DNA from: Bacteroidia bacterium | GTDB lineage: Bacteria > Bacteroidota > Bacteroidia > Chitinophagales > Chitinophagaceae | Assembly (NCBI GenBank): GCA_030427635.1 | Contig: JAUIBA010000007.1 | Location: forward strand, 120,375 to 184,374 | Direction of reading: 5' to 3' | DNA: 64,000 nt | In this document: one piece after another, positions 27,041 to 35,130 of the stretch | Position numbering within the stretch: the first letter of the stretch is position 1 | Layout of the letters: every line of letters begins with the position of its first letter | Notes under the pieces: generated by a model | Told to the model about the DNA's origin: nothing | Database searches by the model: none | What the model saw: only the letters and a program-made list of their open reading frames with translations | Translations under genes and position numbers: made by a program

Positions 27041-28198
27041 TTACAGCATACGATGTCGTTTGAACTCTTTAGAGCGGTCGAAAAGGTAACGGTAGGTGAT
27101 GAGGTTCCGGCTACGGGTGGTGCCGAGGTTTTCGGCAATGTTAATCATTTTGGGGTTGAAGTCGCCTATCCACTGCATCTCATAATCTTCGTATTTAGCC
27201 ATTGATTGTATGACCTTAGCGCCTTCCAGTATCATATAGCCATCTACTCCCTTGCCCTGGTATTCTGGTATAACACCGAAAATGATACCTACAAAGCGGT
27301 TGCACTTACCAAATGTTTTAAGCCATAGGAAGTATAGCTTTTGCATAAGGCCGAATTTGCCATTCATGTGCCGGAAGTATTGGTTAAGATCAGGGAGGTT
27401 TACCCACATAGCTATAGGCTGCTCTTTGTGGTATACAAACCATATAATGTCTTCGTCCATAACCGGCTTCATGGTCTTAAACATTTTTGCTACGGTCTTT
27501 TCCTCCAGCGACTTGCCGCCGCCATGCCCGGCCCATGCCTTATTGTATATATAAGTGAAGTCTTTTACATACTTATCCAGCTTGCTCTTTTCTATATGGC
27601 GGGCGCTATACTCGGGATTGGCAGCAAAAATTGCATGGCGCTCATAAAATTTTTCATCCAGCCGGTTCTTTACTTTAAGTGCAAAACATACCTGATTAAA
27701 ATATGTCTGAAAGCCATAGCGCTCAAACAGAGTAACGTAATAGGGTGGATTGTAGTTCATGCCATATAGGGGGGCGTAGAACCCATCGGAGAGGAGTCCC
27801 CACCATTTATCGCGCTCGCCAAAGTTGATGGGGCCATCCATGGCTTCCATGCCCCGCGCCTGTAGCCACTCACGGCAGTGGTCGAACATGAATGCGGCAT
27901 GCTCATAATTATCATCGCACTCAAAAAAGCCAATGCCACCGGTGGGCTGCTCGTTTTTATACTGCTTATTGACAAATGCTGCTATGCGGCCCACATTGCG
28001 ACCTGCTTCGTCCTGCAGCAGCCAGCGTATGTACTCACCACCGCGCTTGATAAATTTATTTTTAGCAGGGTCAAATACTTCTTCTATATCCTTATCCAAC
28101 GGACGAATCCAGTTAGGGTCGCCGGCATAGATGGCTACCGCCACTTCCAGAAAAGCACGCTTATCGGCTTCGGTCTTCACTTCATGCATTCGCATCAT
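27041..28198 (-). CDS. GNAT-like acyltransferase family protein
   Basis: A 385-residue cytosolic protein. The C-terminal half shows a GNAT-like acetyl-CoA site (FGVIPEYQGKGVDGYMI, residues about 310-326), and an N-terminal half-domain (DPNWIRPLDKDIEEVFDP, GRIAAFVNKQY) suggests a tandem GNAT fold. This two-lobed form is frequent in Bacteroidota; no substrate is known to me. First gene of a three-gene minus-strand operon. It stands downstream of one copy of the 26-nt motif seen before the lipoprotein genes. Confidence 0.75.
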   Translation of the reverse strand: MMRMHEVKTEADKRAFLEVAVAIYAGDPNWIRPLDKDIEEVFDPAKNKFIKRGGEYIRWLLQDEAGRNVGRIAAFVNKQYKNEQPTGGIGFFECDDNYEHAAFMFDHCREWLQARGMEAMDGPINFGERDKWWGLLSDGFYAPLYGMNYNPPYYVTLFERYGFQTYFNQVCFALKVKNRLDEKFYERHAIFAANPEYSARHIEKSKLDKYVKDFTYIYNKAWAGHGGGKSLEEKTVAKMFKTMKPVMDEDIIWFVYHKEQPIAMWVNLPDLNQYFRHMNGKFGLMQKLYFLWLKTFGKCNRFVGIIFGVIPEYQGKGVDGYMILEGAKVIQSMAKYEDYEMQWIGDFNPKMINIAENLGTTRSRNLITYRYLFDRSKEFKRHRML

Positions 28199-28780
28199 GA
28201 AACTAACAGTTGGTTTTTTATAACAGCTAAGGTAAAATTAATGTACCGATGTGGGGAATACCGGAAGTGTGAAAGTATGCTATTGTAAGAAATGATGGTG
28301 CACAGGAGGCTGGATACGCCTCAAAGCGTATATACTAAATTACCTGTGCCTGTAAAACTGCGCAGTGGGCAATTATTTATTTTATGGGTAGTGCATATTA
28401 TGGCTTTTGGCTTTAAGTTGTTGATAATTAATTGTTTATATGATGGTTTAATGTGGTTTTGAGTGATAAAAATGCTCAAAAAGGTTACAAAAATTGCTCG
28501 CGGAAAATTTTATATATAAGGTGTGGGAATGGAAAATAACAGTTGTATAATAAGGGTGTAACCGGTGGTGGCTGAATGAGATGATACATATACTGCAAGG
28601 TGCTGCAAATAAGTGATGTGCGGAAAAATATGCTATATGCCGCAACTGAAATGTGCATATCATGTAATATTTAACACTGGAGACGGGCGGGTGTAGTGGG
28701 GTAAGCAGGTGGATGAAATACCGTAAAACTACGCTTGTATAAAAGAACACCAATCCCTAAATTGGGAAATATGATATAAA
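28199..28780. other. Intergenic region between the GNAT operon and tracrRNA
   Basis: No convincing gene is seen. It is AT-rich with a few GC-rich islands, and contains one copy of the 26-nt dispersed motif (28479-28504). Short matches to the upstream regions of the duplicated lipoprotein genes are also visible: GCGCAGT followed by ATTTATT near 28360, TTGATAAT near 28430 and CCGGTGGTGGC near 28562. A 101-codon minus-strand frame (28448-28753) lacks coding character. Confidence 0.6.
28479..28504. repeat. 26-nt dispersed motif, copy 1
   Basis: Begins AAAAGGTTACAAAAATTGCT and ends CGCGGA. The identical 26 bases occur at 50300-50325 and 51679-51704. All three lie 281-285 bp upstream of the start of a minus-strand gene. 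Confidence 0.85.
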
Positions 28781-28858
28781 TAAAGAAGGCGAGTTGCCCC
28801 GCCTTAAATGTTTTCACAACGGAATAATCCTTATTGTGATTTGCTTCAACAATGTAAA
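28781..28858 (-). ncRNA. tracrRNA (short form) of the type II-C system
   Basis: The minus strand carries an anti-repeat at about 28854-28833 that pairs with the first 20 or so bases of the crRNA-sense repeat, with one deleted base. It continues into AATAAGGATTATTCCGTTGT, whose GGATTATTCC is a small nexus-like hairpin, and ends in a terminator hairpin (28786-28793 with 28798-28805, loop 28794-28797) followed by a T-rich tail. The order anti-repeat, nexus, terminator is that of Cas9 tracrRNAs. It is read opposite to cas9, on the same strand as the array. Ends are estimated. Confidence 0.9.
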
Positions 28859-28885
28859 GATAAAAGAAAATAAATCTTGGAACAA
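28855..28885 (-). promoter_or_regulatory. Candidate promoter for short tracrRNA
   Basis: On the minus strand TTG (28885-28883) and TATCTTTA (28862-28855, one mismatch to TAnnTTTG) are 20 bp apart. The predicted start near 28850 falls at the 5' edge of the anti-repeat, which is what a short tracrRNA needs. Confidence 0.55.
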
Positions 28886-28894
28886 TTTATGCTT

Positions 28895-28955
28895 CCTAAA
28901 AGATTCATCATCTCTTCGATGTTGGCATCAAGAGTTTTGTAGATGAATTTCTAGG
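28895..28955 (-). other. Long hairpin in the linker of the candidate single-guide RNA
   Basis: Outer arms 28895-28909 and 28942-28955 pair through CCTA and TTCATC blocks around a short mismatched stretch. The inner stem is CTCTT/AAGAG plus GATG/CATC (28912-28921 with 28926-28934), with one bulged base and a TTGG loop on the plus strand. It would bring the mini-repeat and the anti-repeat close together. Confidence 0.6.
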
Positions 28956-28981
28956 TTTCTTCTTGTGCAAAACGACTAAAG

Positions 28982-29007
28982 AGCAAATCACAACTCAACA
29001 CCGTACA
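28982..29007 (-). promoter_or_regulatory. Mini-repeat plus 13-nt guide segment upstream of tracrRNA
   Basis: Positions 28982-28994 are identical to one end of the CRISPR repeat (plus-strand sense AGCAAATCACAAC). The adjoining 28995-29007 is the exact reverse complement of 29139-29151 in front of cas9. The junction of the two falls exactly where a spacer would meet a repeat. Confidence 0.8.
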
Positions 29008-29111
29008 ATGAAAAAAATCATAACAATAAAGGCAAGAAATGACATTCCAAGTTTGGATTTTGGACACCCTCACTAATCAGAGTAGTTGCGCAGTTACTTT
29101 GATTTAACCCT

Positions 29112-29119
29112 TATGTTTG
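29112..29119 (+). promoter_or_regulatory. Candidate cas9 promoter (upstream)
   Basis: TATGTTTG fits TAnnTTTG; TTG at 29086-29088 lies 23 bp upstream, slightly long. Transcription would start near 29125, leaving about 58 nt of leader that contains the guide-matching site at 29139-29151. Confidence 0.45.
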
Positions 29120-29127
29120 CAAAGCTA
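29120..29127 (-). promoter_or_regulatory. Candidate promoter element for long tracrRNA
   Basis: On the minus strand TAGCTTTG (29127 to 29120) fits TAnnTTTG. No minus-33 TTTG is seen at the right distance. It abuts the plus-strand element for cas9, so the two could be divergent overlapping promoters. Confidence 0.35.
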
Positions 29128-29138
29128 CATAAAAAACA

Positions 29139-29151
29139 TGTACGGTGTTGA
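29139..29151 (+). promoter_or_regulatory. Site in front of cas9 matching the natural guide
   Basis: TGTACGGTGTTGA is identical, 13 of 13, to the segment preceding the mini-repeat on the minus strand (29007-28995). As a protospacer its 3' flank is TAAAATGAA, where a type II-C PAM would be read. The site sits 31-44 bp before the likely cas9 ATG. Confidence 0.7.
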
Positions 29152-29160
29152 TAAAATGAA

Positions 29161-29168
29161 TATTTTTG
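29161..29168 (+). promoter_or_regulatory. Alternative cas9 promoter minus-7 element
   Basis: TATTTTTG fits TAnnTTTG and ends 14 bp before the ATG at 29183. If used, the guide-matching site 29139-29151 lies inside the promoter, between the minus-33 and minus-7 regions. No TTTG is seen 20 bp upstream. Confidence 0.35.
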
Positions 29169-29182
29169 AACAAAGATTAAAT

Positions 29183-32100
29183 ATGAAAAAAACAAAGACG
29201 ATTTTAGGCCTTGATTTGGGAACAAACTCAATTGGGTGGGCGCTTATAAATCAGGATTTTGAGCAGAAGTATGGAGAAATTGTAGGTATAGGTAGCCGTA
29301 TCATACCTATGTCGCAGGATATACTGGGTGATTTTGAAAAAGGTAATAAAATATCCCAGACCGCTGAGCGAACCAGACTGAGAGGCATGAGAAGACTCAA
29401 GGAGCGGCACCTGCTGAGGCGGGAGCGACTGCACCGTGTGCTACATGTACTGGGCTTTTTGCCCAGCCACTATGCTGCCAGTATTGACTTTGATATACGG
29501 GTGGGAAAGTTCCTGCCAGAAACAGAAGCAAAGCTGCCTTATGACGGTAATGGCAATTTTATATTCAGGGATTCTTTTGAAGAAATGCTGGCAGATTTTA
29601 GCCAGCATCAGCCGGCACTTGTAGCTGACGGGAAAAAGGTGCCTTATGACTGGACAATATATTATCTGCGTAAAAAAGCGCTGAGTGAACTGATTACCGA
29701 TGAGGAGCTGGCATGGCTGTTACTGCACTTTAATCAGAAGCGGGGTTATTATCAGCTGAGAGGGGAGGAGGCTGAAGACAAGCCGAATAAAACAGAAGCA
29801 TACTATTCATTAAGAATAGATGATGTAACTGCTGATGAGCCGCAGAAAGGCAAAAGTGAAATATGGTATAACATAATGCTGGAGAATGGATGGGTGTACC
29901 GTAGAGCGAGCAAAACACCACTATATGACTGGAAGGGGAATGTAAAGGACTTTGTGGTGACGACTGAGCTGAATGAGGATGGAAGTATAAAGATGGATAA
30001 GGAGGGGAAAGAGAAGAGGAGTTTCAGAGCGCCGAAGGATGATGACTGGCAGTTAATGAAAAAGAAAACAGAAAACGAAATAACGCAAAGCAATAGCACG
30101 GTGGGTGTGTATATCTATGATACTTTGCTGCGTAACCCGGGTCAGAAAATAAAAGGGAAGCTGGTAAAAACAATAGAGCGTAAATACTATAAAGAAGAGC
30201 TGGTACAGATACTGCAAAAGCAGGTGGCATTAAACCCGGCATTGCGCGATACTGCAAAGTATAAAGAGTGTGTAGCAGAACTTTATCCGCATAATCATAA
30301 CCATCAGGCGACTCTTTTTCAGAAAGATTTTGTGCATCTGTTTACAGAAGATATTCTTTACTACCAGCGGCCACTGCGTAGTCAGAAAAGTGCAATAGGT
30401 AACTGCCCGCTGGAGTCGCGCATATATGTATTGGACGGCGTAAAGAAAGTGGCGCCGTTAAAGTGTATTCCGAAGTCACATCCTTTGTATCAGGAGTTCC
30501 GGTTGTGGCAATGGATAAGGAACCTGCATATATACCGAAAGGATGAAGAGCAGGTGCCGGTAACCAAAGAACTGCTGCCGGATATAGCCGGTTATGAAAA
30601 ACTGTTTGCCTTTCTGAATACGCAAAAAGAGATTACTAATAAGGCGCTGTTGAAACATCTGCTGGCACCATTAAAACTAAAGGGCAAAGCACTGGATGCA
30701 GCAGTAAACAAATACCGCTGGAACTATGCATATGATGAGACTGCGAAAACGGAAAAAAGCTACCCGTGCAATGAAACCCGTGCTGCTATAATGAGCCGCC
30801 TGGCACAGGTGGCATACCTGCCCGAAGATTTTCTTACCCGAACGCGGGAGGAAACGTTATGGCACATAATATATTCTGTTACGGATAAAAAGGAATATGA
30901 AAAGGCACTCAGGTCTTTTGCCGAAAAAAACAGCATAAATGTGGATAGCTTTTATGAGGCTTTCAGGCGGTTTCCCCCTTTCCCGGCAGACTATGGTGCA
31001 TACTCGGCAAAAGCGATAAAGAAGTTATTGCCGCTAATGCGTATGGGGCACTATCAGGACCGTACTGCAATAGATGACAGAACAAGGGACAGGATAGAAA
31101 AAATAATAAATGCTGAGTATGATGATAGTATAAAAGAGCAGGTAAGGGTGAAGGCGATACACCTGACAACTGAAGCGCATTTTCAGGGACTGCCGGAATG
31201 GCTGGCAAAGTATATAGTATATGACCGCCATGCAGAAGGGAAAGATACCGGAAGGTGGAAGTGTGTAGCAGAAATGGAAGAATACCTGAAAGGATTCAGG
31301 CAGCATTCATTAAGAAACCCGATAGTAGAGCAGGTGATAACAGAGGCGCTGCGGCTGGTGAAAGATATATGGCAGCATTATGGGCATGGCGCCGAAAACT
31401 ACTTTGATGAAATACACATAGAGCTGGGGCGGGAGATGAAGAACCCGCTGAGTGTGAGGCAGGAAATGGCTGCAAAGCAGAGCATCAATGAAAATACAAA
31501 CCTGAGGATAAAAGCACTGCTGGCGGAGCTGCTAAATGACAACGCAGTGGAAAACGTACGTCCTTACTCGCCCATGCAGCAGGAAATACTGAAAATATAT
31601 GAAGACACGGTGCTGCATCAAGATATAGACATACCGGATGATATAGTGAAGATAAGCAAAATGGCACAGCCATCGGGAGCCGAGCTACAACGCTATAAAC
31701 TATGGCTGGAACAAAAATACAGGTCGCCCTATACGGGTGATATAATACCGCTCAATAAGCTCTTTACCCCGGCTTATGAGATAGAACACATTATACCTCA
31801 AAGCAGATATTTTGATGACAGTGCCAGCAATAAGGTGATATGCGAAGCCGCAGTGAATAAGCTAAAGGATAACATGACAGGGCTGGAATTTATCAGAAAT
31901 CATCATGGCCAGGTGGTGGAAACAGGGATGGGGAAAAGTGTGAAGATTTTTACAGAGGAAGCATATACCCAATTTGCAACACAGCATTATGCCGGAAACA
32001 GGGCAAAGAAAATGAAACTCCTTTCTGCCGATGTGCCGGAAAAAATGATAGCACGACAACTCAATGATACAAGATACATAAGCCGGTATGTGATGCAGGT

Positions 32101-33697
32101 ACTTTCTAACCTGGTAAGGGAGCAGAAAAATGATGATGGTGTAAACTCAAAAAACATACTGGCAGCTAATGGACAGATAACGCAAAAACTAAGGCAGGAC
32201 TGGGGCCTTGATGCTATATGGAATGAACTGATACTGCCCAGATTTGAAAGGCTGAACCAGCTTACCGGTACCACAGATTATACTGTGTATAATGAGCGCT
32301 ACCGGAAGTACCTGCCTGCAGTACCTTATGACCAGCAAAAAGGATTTCAGAAAAAACGTATTGACCACCGGCACCATGCTATGGATGCGCTGGTAATGGC
32401 CTGCGCTACCCGTAGCCATATAAACTACCTGAACAACCAGCATGCACTGAACAAAACGAAAACAAAGGATGAGCGGCAGCGCGACCGACATGACCTGAAA
32501 GTGCTACTATGTGACAAGAAATTTAATAGCGGGAACACAGGCGATTATGCATGGATATTTAAAAAGCCCTGGAGCAACTTTATTGCAGATGCCAGGGCAC
32601 AACTGGAAAAAGTAATAGTGAGCTTCAGGCAAAACCTGCGCATTATCAATAAAACAGCTAACTACTACGAGCGGCTGAGAGATGGGAAAAAGGAGCTGGT
32701 GAAGCAGATGAAAGGGGAGAACTGGGCCATAAGGAAATCACTGCATAAGGACACAGTATCGGGCGTGGTGTCATTGAGAAAAACAAGGCAGGTGAAGCTG
32801 GCTGTGGCGCTGGATGAGCCGGGAAGTATAGTGAACAAGGATGTGCGCAGCTATATACAGAAAATGATAGCCAATGGCTATGATAAAAAAAGACTACAAA
32901 AGCATCTTAAAGACAATGGCAACAGGATAAACGGGGTGGATATCTCTGTGGTAGACATTTATTATTGGGACAATGGCAATGTAGCATCGCGCACGAGTCT
33001 GGATACCTCGTTTGACAAAAAGAAAATAGCTGCCGTAACAGATACCGGCATACAGAAAATACTACTGAGGCAACTGGAACTACATGCGGGAAAACCTGAG
33101 CTGGCATTTTCGCCGGAAGGTATAGAGGAGATGAACAGGAATATGACAGCGCTTAATGAGGGGAGGCCGCATAAGCCTGTATATAAGGTGCGTACCTATG
33201 AGGTTATGGGTAACAAATTTCCTGTAGGGCAAACGGGTAATAAGAGATACAAATATGTGGAAGCGGACAAAGGGACGAATCTGTTCTTTGCCATTTATGA
33301 GGATGAAGAAGGCAAAAGAAGCTATGAAACCATACCGCTGAATATTGCAATAGAGCGACAAAAGCAGGGCCTGTATGTAGTGCCTGAGGAAAATGAAAAA
33401 GGTAACAGGCTGGCATTTTATCTGTCGCCAAACGATCTGGTATATGTGGGTGATATGGATATCTCTGACCGCACTAATTTATCCCTTGCAGATTGCAGCA
33501 ATGTTTATAAGATGGTGAGCTCGTCAGGTAGTCAATGCTTTTTTATACGACATGATGTGTCGACTCCTATCATTAATAAACTTGAGTACTCTCCATTAAA
33601 TAAAATGGAGCGCTCGGTTGAAGGTGTTATGATAAAAGAAAACTGTATTAAACTATCTGTGAACCGGCTTGGATTTGTATCAAAAATATTGCCATGA
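29183..33697 (+). CDS. cas9: CRISPR-associated endonuclease Cas9, type II-C
   Basis: RNA-guided nuclease of 1504 residues from the ATG at 29183, which gives the family start MKKTKTILGLDLGTNSIGWAL. RuvC-I Asp is D11. An Arg-rich bridge helix follows (RLRGMRRLKERHLLRRERLHR). RuvC-II Glu is E747 in IHIELGREMK, the HNH His is H869 in YEIEHIIPQSRYFDDS, and RuvC-III has HHAMDA at 1064-1069. All nuclease residues are intact. In-frame ATGs at 29138 and 29156 and a TTG at 29117 are possible earlier starts, but the first two lie at or near the guide-matching site. It overlaps cas1 by 4 bp. The size fits large Bacteroidota II-C Cas9s. Confidence 0.97.
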   Translation: MKKTKTILGLDLGTNSIGWALINQDFEQKYGEIVGIGSRIIPMSQDILGDFEKGNKISQTAERTRLRGMRRLKERHLLRRERLHRVLHVLGFLPSHYAASIDFDIRVGKFLPETEAKLPYDGNGNFIFRDSFEEMLADFSQHQPALVADGKKVPYDWTIYYLRKKALSELITDEELAWLLLHFNQKRGYYQLRGEEAEDKPNKTEAYYSLRIDDVTADEPQKGKSEIWYNIMLENGWVYRRASKTPLYDWKGNVKDFVVTTELNEDGSIKMDKEGKEKRSFRAPKDDDWQLMKKKTENEITQSNSTVGVYIYDTLLRNPGQKIKGKLVKTIERKYYKEELVQILQKQVALNPALRDTAKYKECVAELYPHNHNHQATLFQKDFVHLFTEDILYYQRPLRSQKSAIGNCPLESRIYVLDGVKKVAPLKCIPKSHPLYQEFRLWQWIRNLHIYRKDEEQVPVTKELLPDIAGYEKLFAFLNTQKEITNKALLKHLLAPLKLKGKALDAAVNKYRWNYAYDETAKTEKSYPCNETRAAIMSRLAQVAYLPEDFLTRTREETLWHIIYSVTDKKEYEKALRSFAEKNSINVDSFYEAFRRFPPFPADYGAYSAKAIKKLLPLMRMGHYQDRTAIDDRTRDRIEKIINAEYDDSIKEQVRVKAIHLTTEAHFQGLPEWLAKYIVYDRHAEGKDTGRWKCVAEMEEYLKGFRQHSLRNPIVEQVITEALRLVKDIWQHYGHGAENYFDEIHIELGREMKNPLSVRQEMAAKQSINENTNLRIKALLAELLNDNAVENVRPYSPMQQEILKIYEDTVLHQDIDIPDDIVKISKMAQPSGAELQRYKLWLEQKYRSPYTGDIIPLNKLFTPAYEIEHIIPQSRYFDDSASNKVICEAAVNKLKDNMTGLEFIRNHHGQVVETGMGKSVKIFTEEAYTQFATQHYAGNRAKKMKLLSADVPEKMIARQLNDTRYISRYVMQVLSNLVREQKNDDGVNSKNILAANGQITQKLRQDWGLDAIWNELILPRFERLNQLTGTTDYTVYNERYRKYLPAVPYDQQKGFQKKRIDHRHHAMDALVMACATRSHINYLNNQHALNKTKTKDERQRDRHDLKVLLCDKKFNSGNTGDYAWIFKKPWSNFIADARAQLEKVIVSFRQNLRIINKTANYYERLRDGKKELVKQMKGENWAIRKSLHKDTVSGVVSLRKTRQVKLAVALDEPGSIVNKDVRSYIQKMIANGYDKKRLQKHLKDNGNRINGVDISVVDIYYWDNGNVASRTSLDTSFDKKKIAAVTDTGIQKILLRQLELHAGKPELAFSPEGIEEMNRNMTALNEGRPHKPVYKVRTYEVMGNKFPVGQTGNKRYKYVEADKGTNLFFAIYEDEEGKRSYETIPLNIAIERQKQGLYVVPEENEKGNRLAFYLSPNDLVYVGDMDISDRTNLSLADCSNVYKMVSSSGSQCFFIRHDVSTPIINKLEYSPLNKMERSVEGVMIKENCIKLSVNRLGFVSKILP

Positions 33698-34665
33698 TAA
33701 AACGTACCCTATACTTTGGCAATCCTGCTTACCTGCATACTGCCAATGAGCAGCTGGTGGTGGAGTTTCCATACCCTGCCGGTACTGAGGATGTAGTAAA
33801 GCCCCGGCCCCATACGGCTCCTATAGAGGATATAGGTGTGCTGCTGCTGGACCACCCGCAGATAACCATAAGCCAGGCCCTGCTCACAAAGCTGCTGGCC
33901 AACAACACGGCTGTGATAACGTGCGATAGTACGCACCACCCTACGGGCATGCTGCTGAACCTGGACGGACATACACTGCAGAGCAGAATATTTGCCGCAC
34001 AGACAGATGCCAGCGAGCCGCTGAAGAAACAACTGTGGCAGCAGACCATAGCGGCCAAGATACACAACCAGGCAGCGCTGCTGGGGGCTGTGAGTGCAGA
34101 AGGGAGCCTGTGGGGAGAGCCGGATAAACTACTGCTGAATATGGCACGCGATGTAAAGAGCGGCGATAGCGGCAATGTGGAGGCGCAGGCTGCCAGCTAT
34201 TACTGGAAGCGGCTGCTGGTGCGGTGGCAACCCGGTTTTAGCCGGGACAGATATGGCATGCCGCCCAATAATATGCTGAACTATGGCTATGCCCTGCTGC
34301 GCGCAGTGGTGGCCCGCTGCCTTACCGGTAGTGGCCTGCTGCCTACACTGGGCATACACCACCGCAACCAGTATAATGCCTACTGCCTGGCTGATGATAT
34401 AATGGAGCCTTACAGACCCTTTGCCGACAAGGTAATATGTGATATAGTGGCGGCACATGATGGCCCGCTGCCGGTAACGCTGACCAAAGAGATAAAGGCG
34501 CAGATACTGGCTATACCTGCTATGGATGTGCGCATAGCACGCAGCCCTGCGGCAAAGGATACAGAGCGTAGCCCGCTGATGGTGGCTGTGGAAAAGACCA
34601 CAGCCAGCCTGGCAAAGTGCTATGAGGGCAGCGGCAGAAAGCTGCTGTACCCGGTAATGGAGTAG
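33694..34665 (+). CDS. cas1: CRISPR adaptation integrase Cas1, type II
   Basis: A 323-residue integrase subunit that with Cas2 inserts new spacers at the leader end. Metal-binding residues are E163 (GNVEAQAASYYW), H223 (GIHHRNQYNAYCL) and E238 (DDIMEPYRPF). Its ATG overlaps the cas9 stop as A-T-G-A, so translation is likely coupled. The locus has no csn2 or cas4, which defines subtype II-C. Confidence 0.97.
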   Translation: MIKRTLYFGNPAYLHTANEQLVVEFPYPAGTEDVVKPRPHTAPIEDIGVLLLDHPQITISQALLTKLLANNTAVITCDSTHHPTGMLLNLDGHTLQSRIFAAQTDASEPLKKQLWQQTIAAKIHNQAALLGAVSAEGSLWGEPDKLLLNMARDVKSGDSGNVEAQAASYYWKRLLVRWQPGFSRDRYGMPPNNMLNYGYALLRAVVARCLTGSGLLPTLGIHHRNQYNAYCLADDIMEPYRPFADKVICDIVAAHDGPLPVTLTKEIKAQILAIPAMDVRIARSPAAKDTERSPLMVAVEKTTASLAKCYEGSGRKLLYPVME

Positions 34666-34699
34666 GGCTGCTGCAGATAGTATGCGGGGTACATTATGA

Positions 34700-35041
<342 letters not shown>

Positions 35042-35043
35042 AA

Positions 35044-35085
35044 CAGGATTAAAAAAACGGACTCAGGCCCGTTTTTTTAATCCTG
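35044..35085. terminator. Bidirectional terminator between cas2 and the CRISPR array
   Basis: Perfect 17-bp arms (35044-35060 and 35069-35085) around an 8-nt loop, with an A7 tract in one arm and T7 in the other. Read from either strand, a GC-core hairpin is followed by a T-run. It can end the rightward cas transcript and the leftward array transcript, which supports convergent transcription. Confidence 0.85.
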
Positions 35086-35130
35086 AAAAATCGCTACAAT
35101 TCGCTATGGTAGCCACTTTGGGGGCGAGCA

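Larger units (their letters stand above)
28781..29030 (-). ncRNA. Candidate long-form tracrRNA / natural single-guide RNA
   Basis: Read on the minus strand, this longer RNA would hold in order: a guide-like segment ending TGTACGGTGTTGA (29007-28995); a 13-nt fragment of the crRNA-sense repeat, GTTGTGATTTGCT (28994-28982); a linker with a long hairpin (28955-28942 with 28909-28895, inner stem 28934-28926 with 28921-28912); the anti-repeat; and the tracrRNA tail. The repeat fragment can pair with the anti-repeat AGCAAATCACAAT of the same molecule. This is the layout of the S. pyogenes tracr-L. The guide matches the region just before the cas9 ATG. The 5' end is a guess; a TAnnTTTG element lies at 29127-29120. 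Confidence 0.6.

Noticed and set aside
28781..28858. tracrRNA read on the plus strand
   Set aside because: Only the minus strand gives anti-repeat, nexus and T-tailed terminator in the right order, and only then does it pair with the repeat's 5' end as needed for Cas9.
29117..29182. Cas9 start at TTG 29117 or ATG 29138 or 29156
   Set aside because: The ATG at 29183 gives the family N-terminus directly before the RuvC-I strand. Earlier starts add residues unlike Cas9 and cover the guide-matching site and a promoter-like element.
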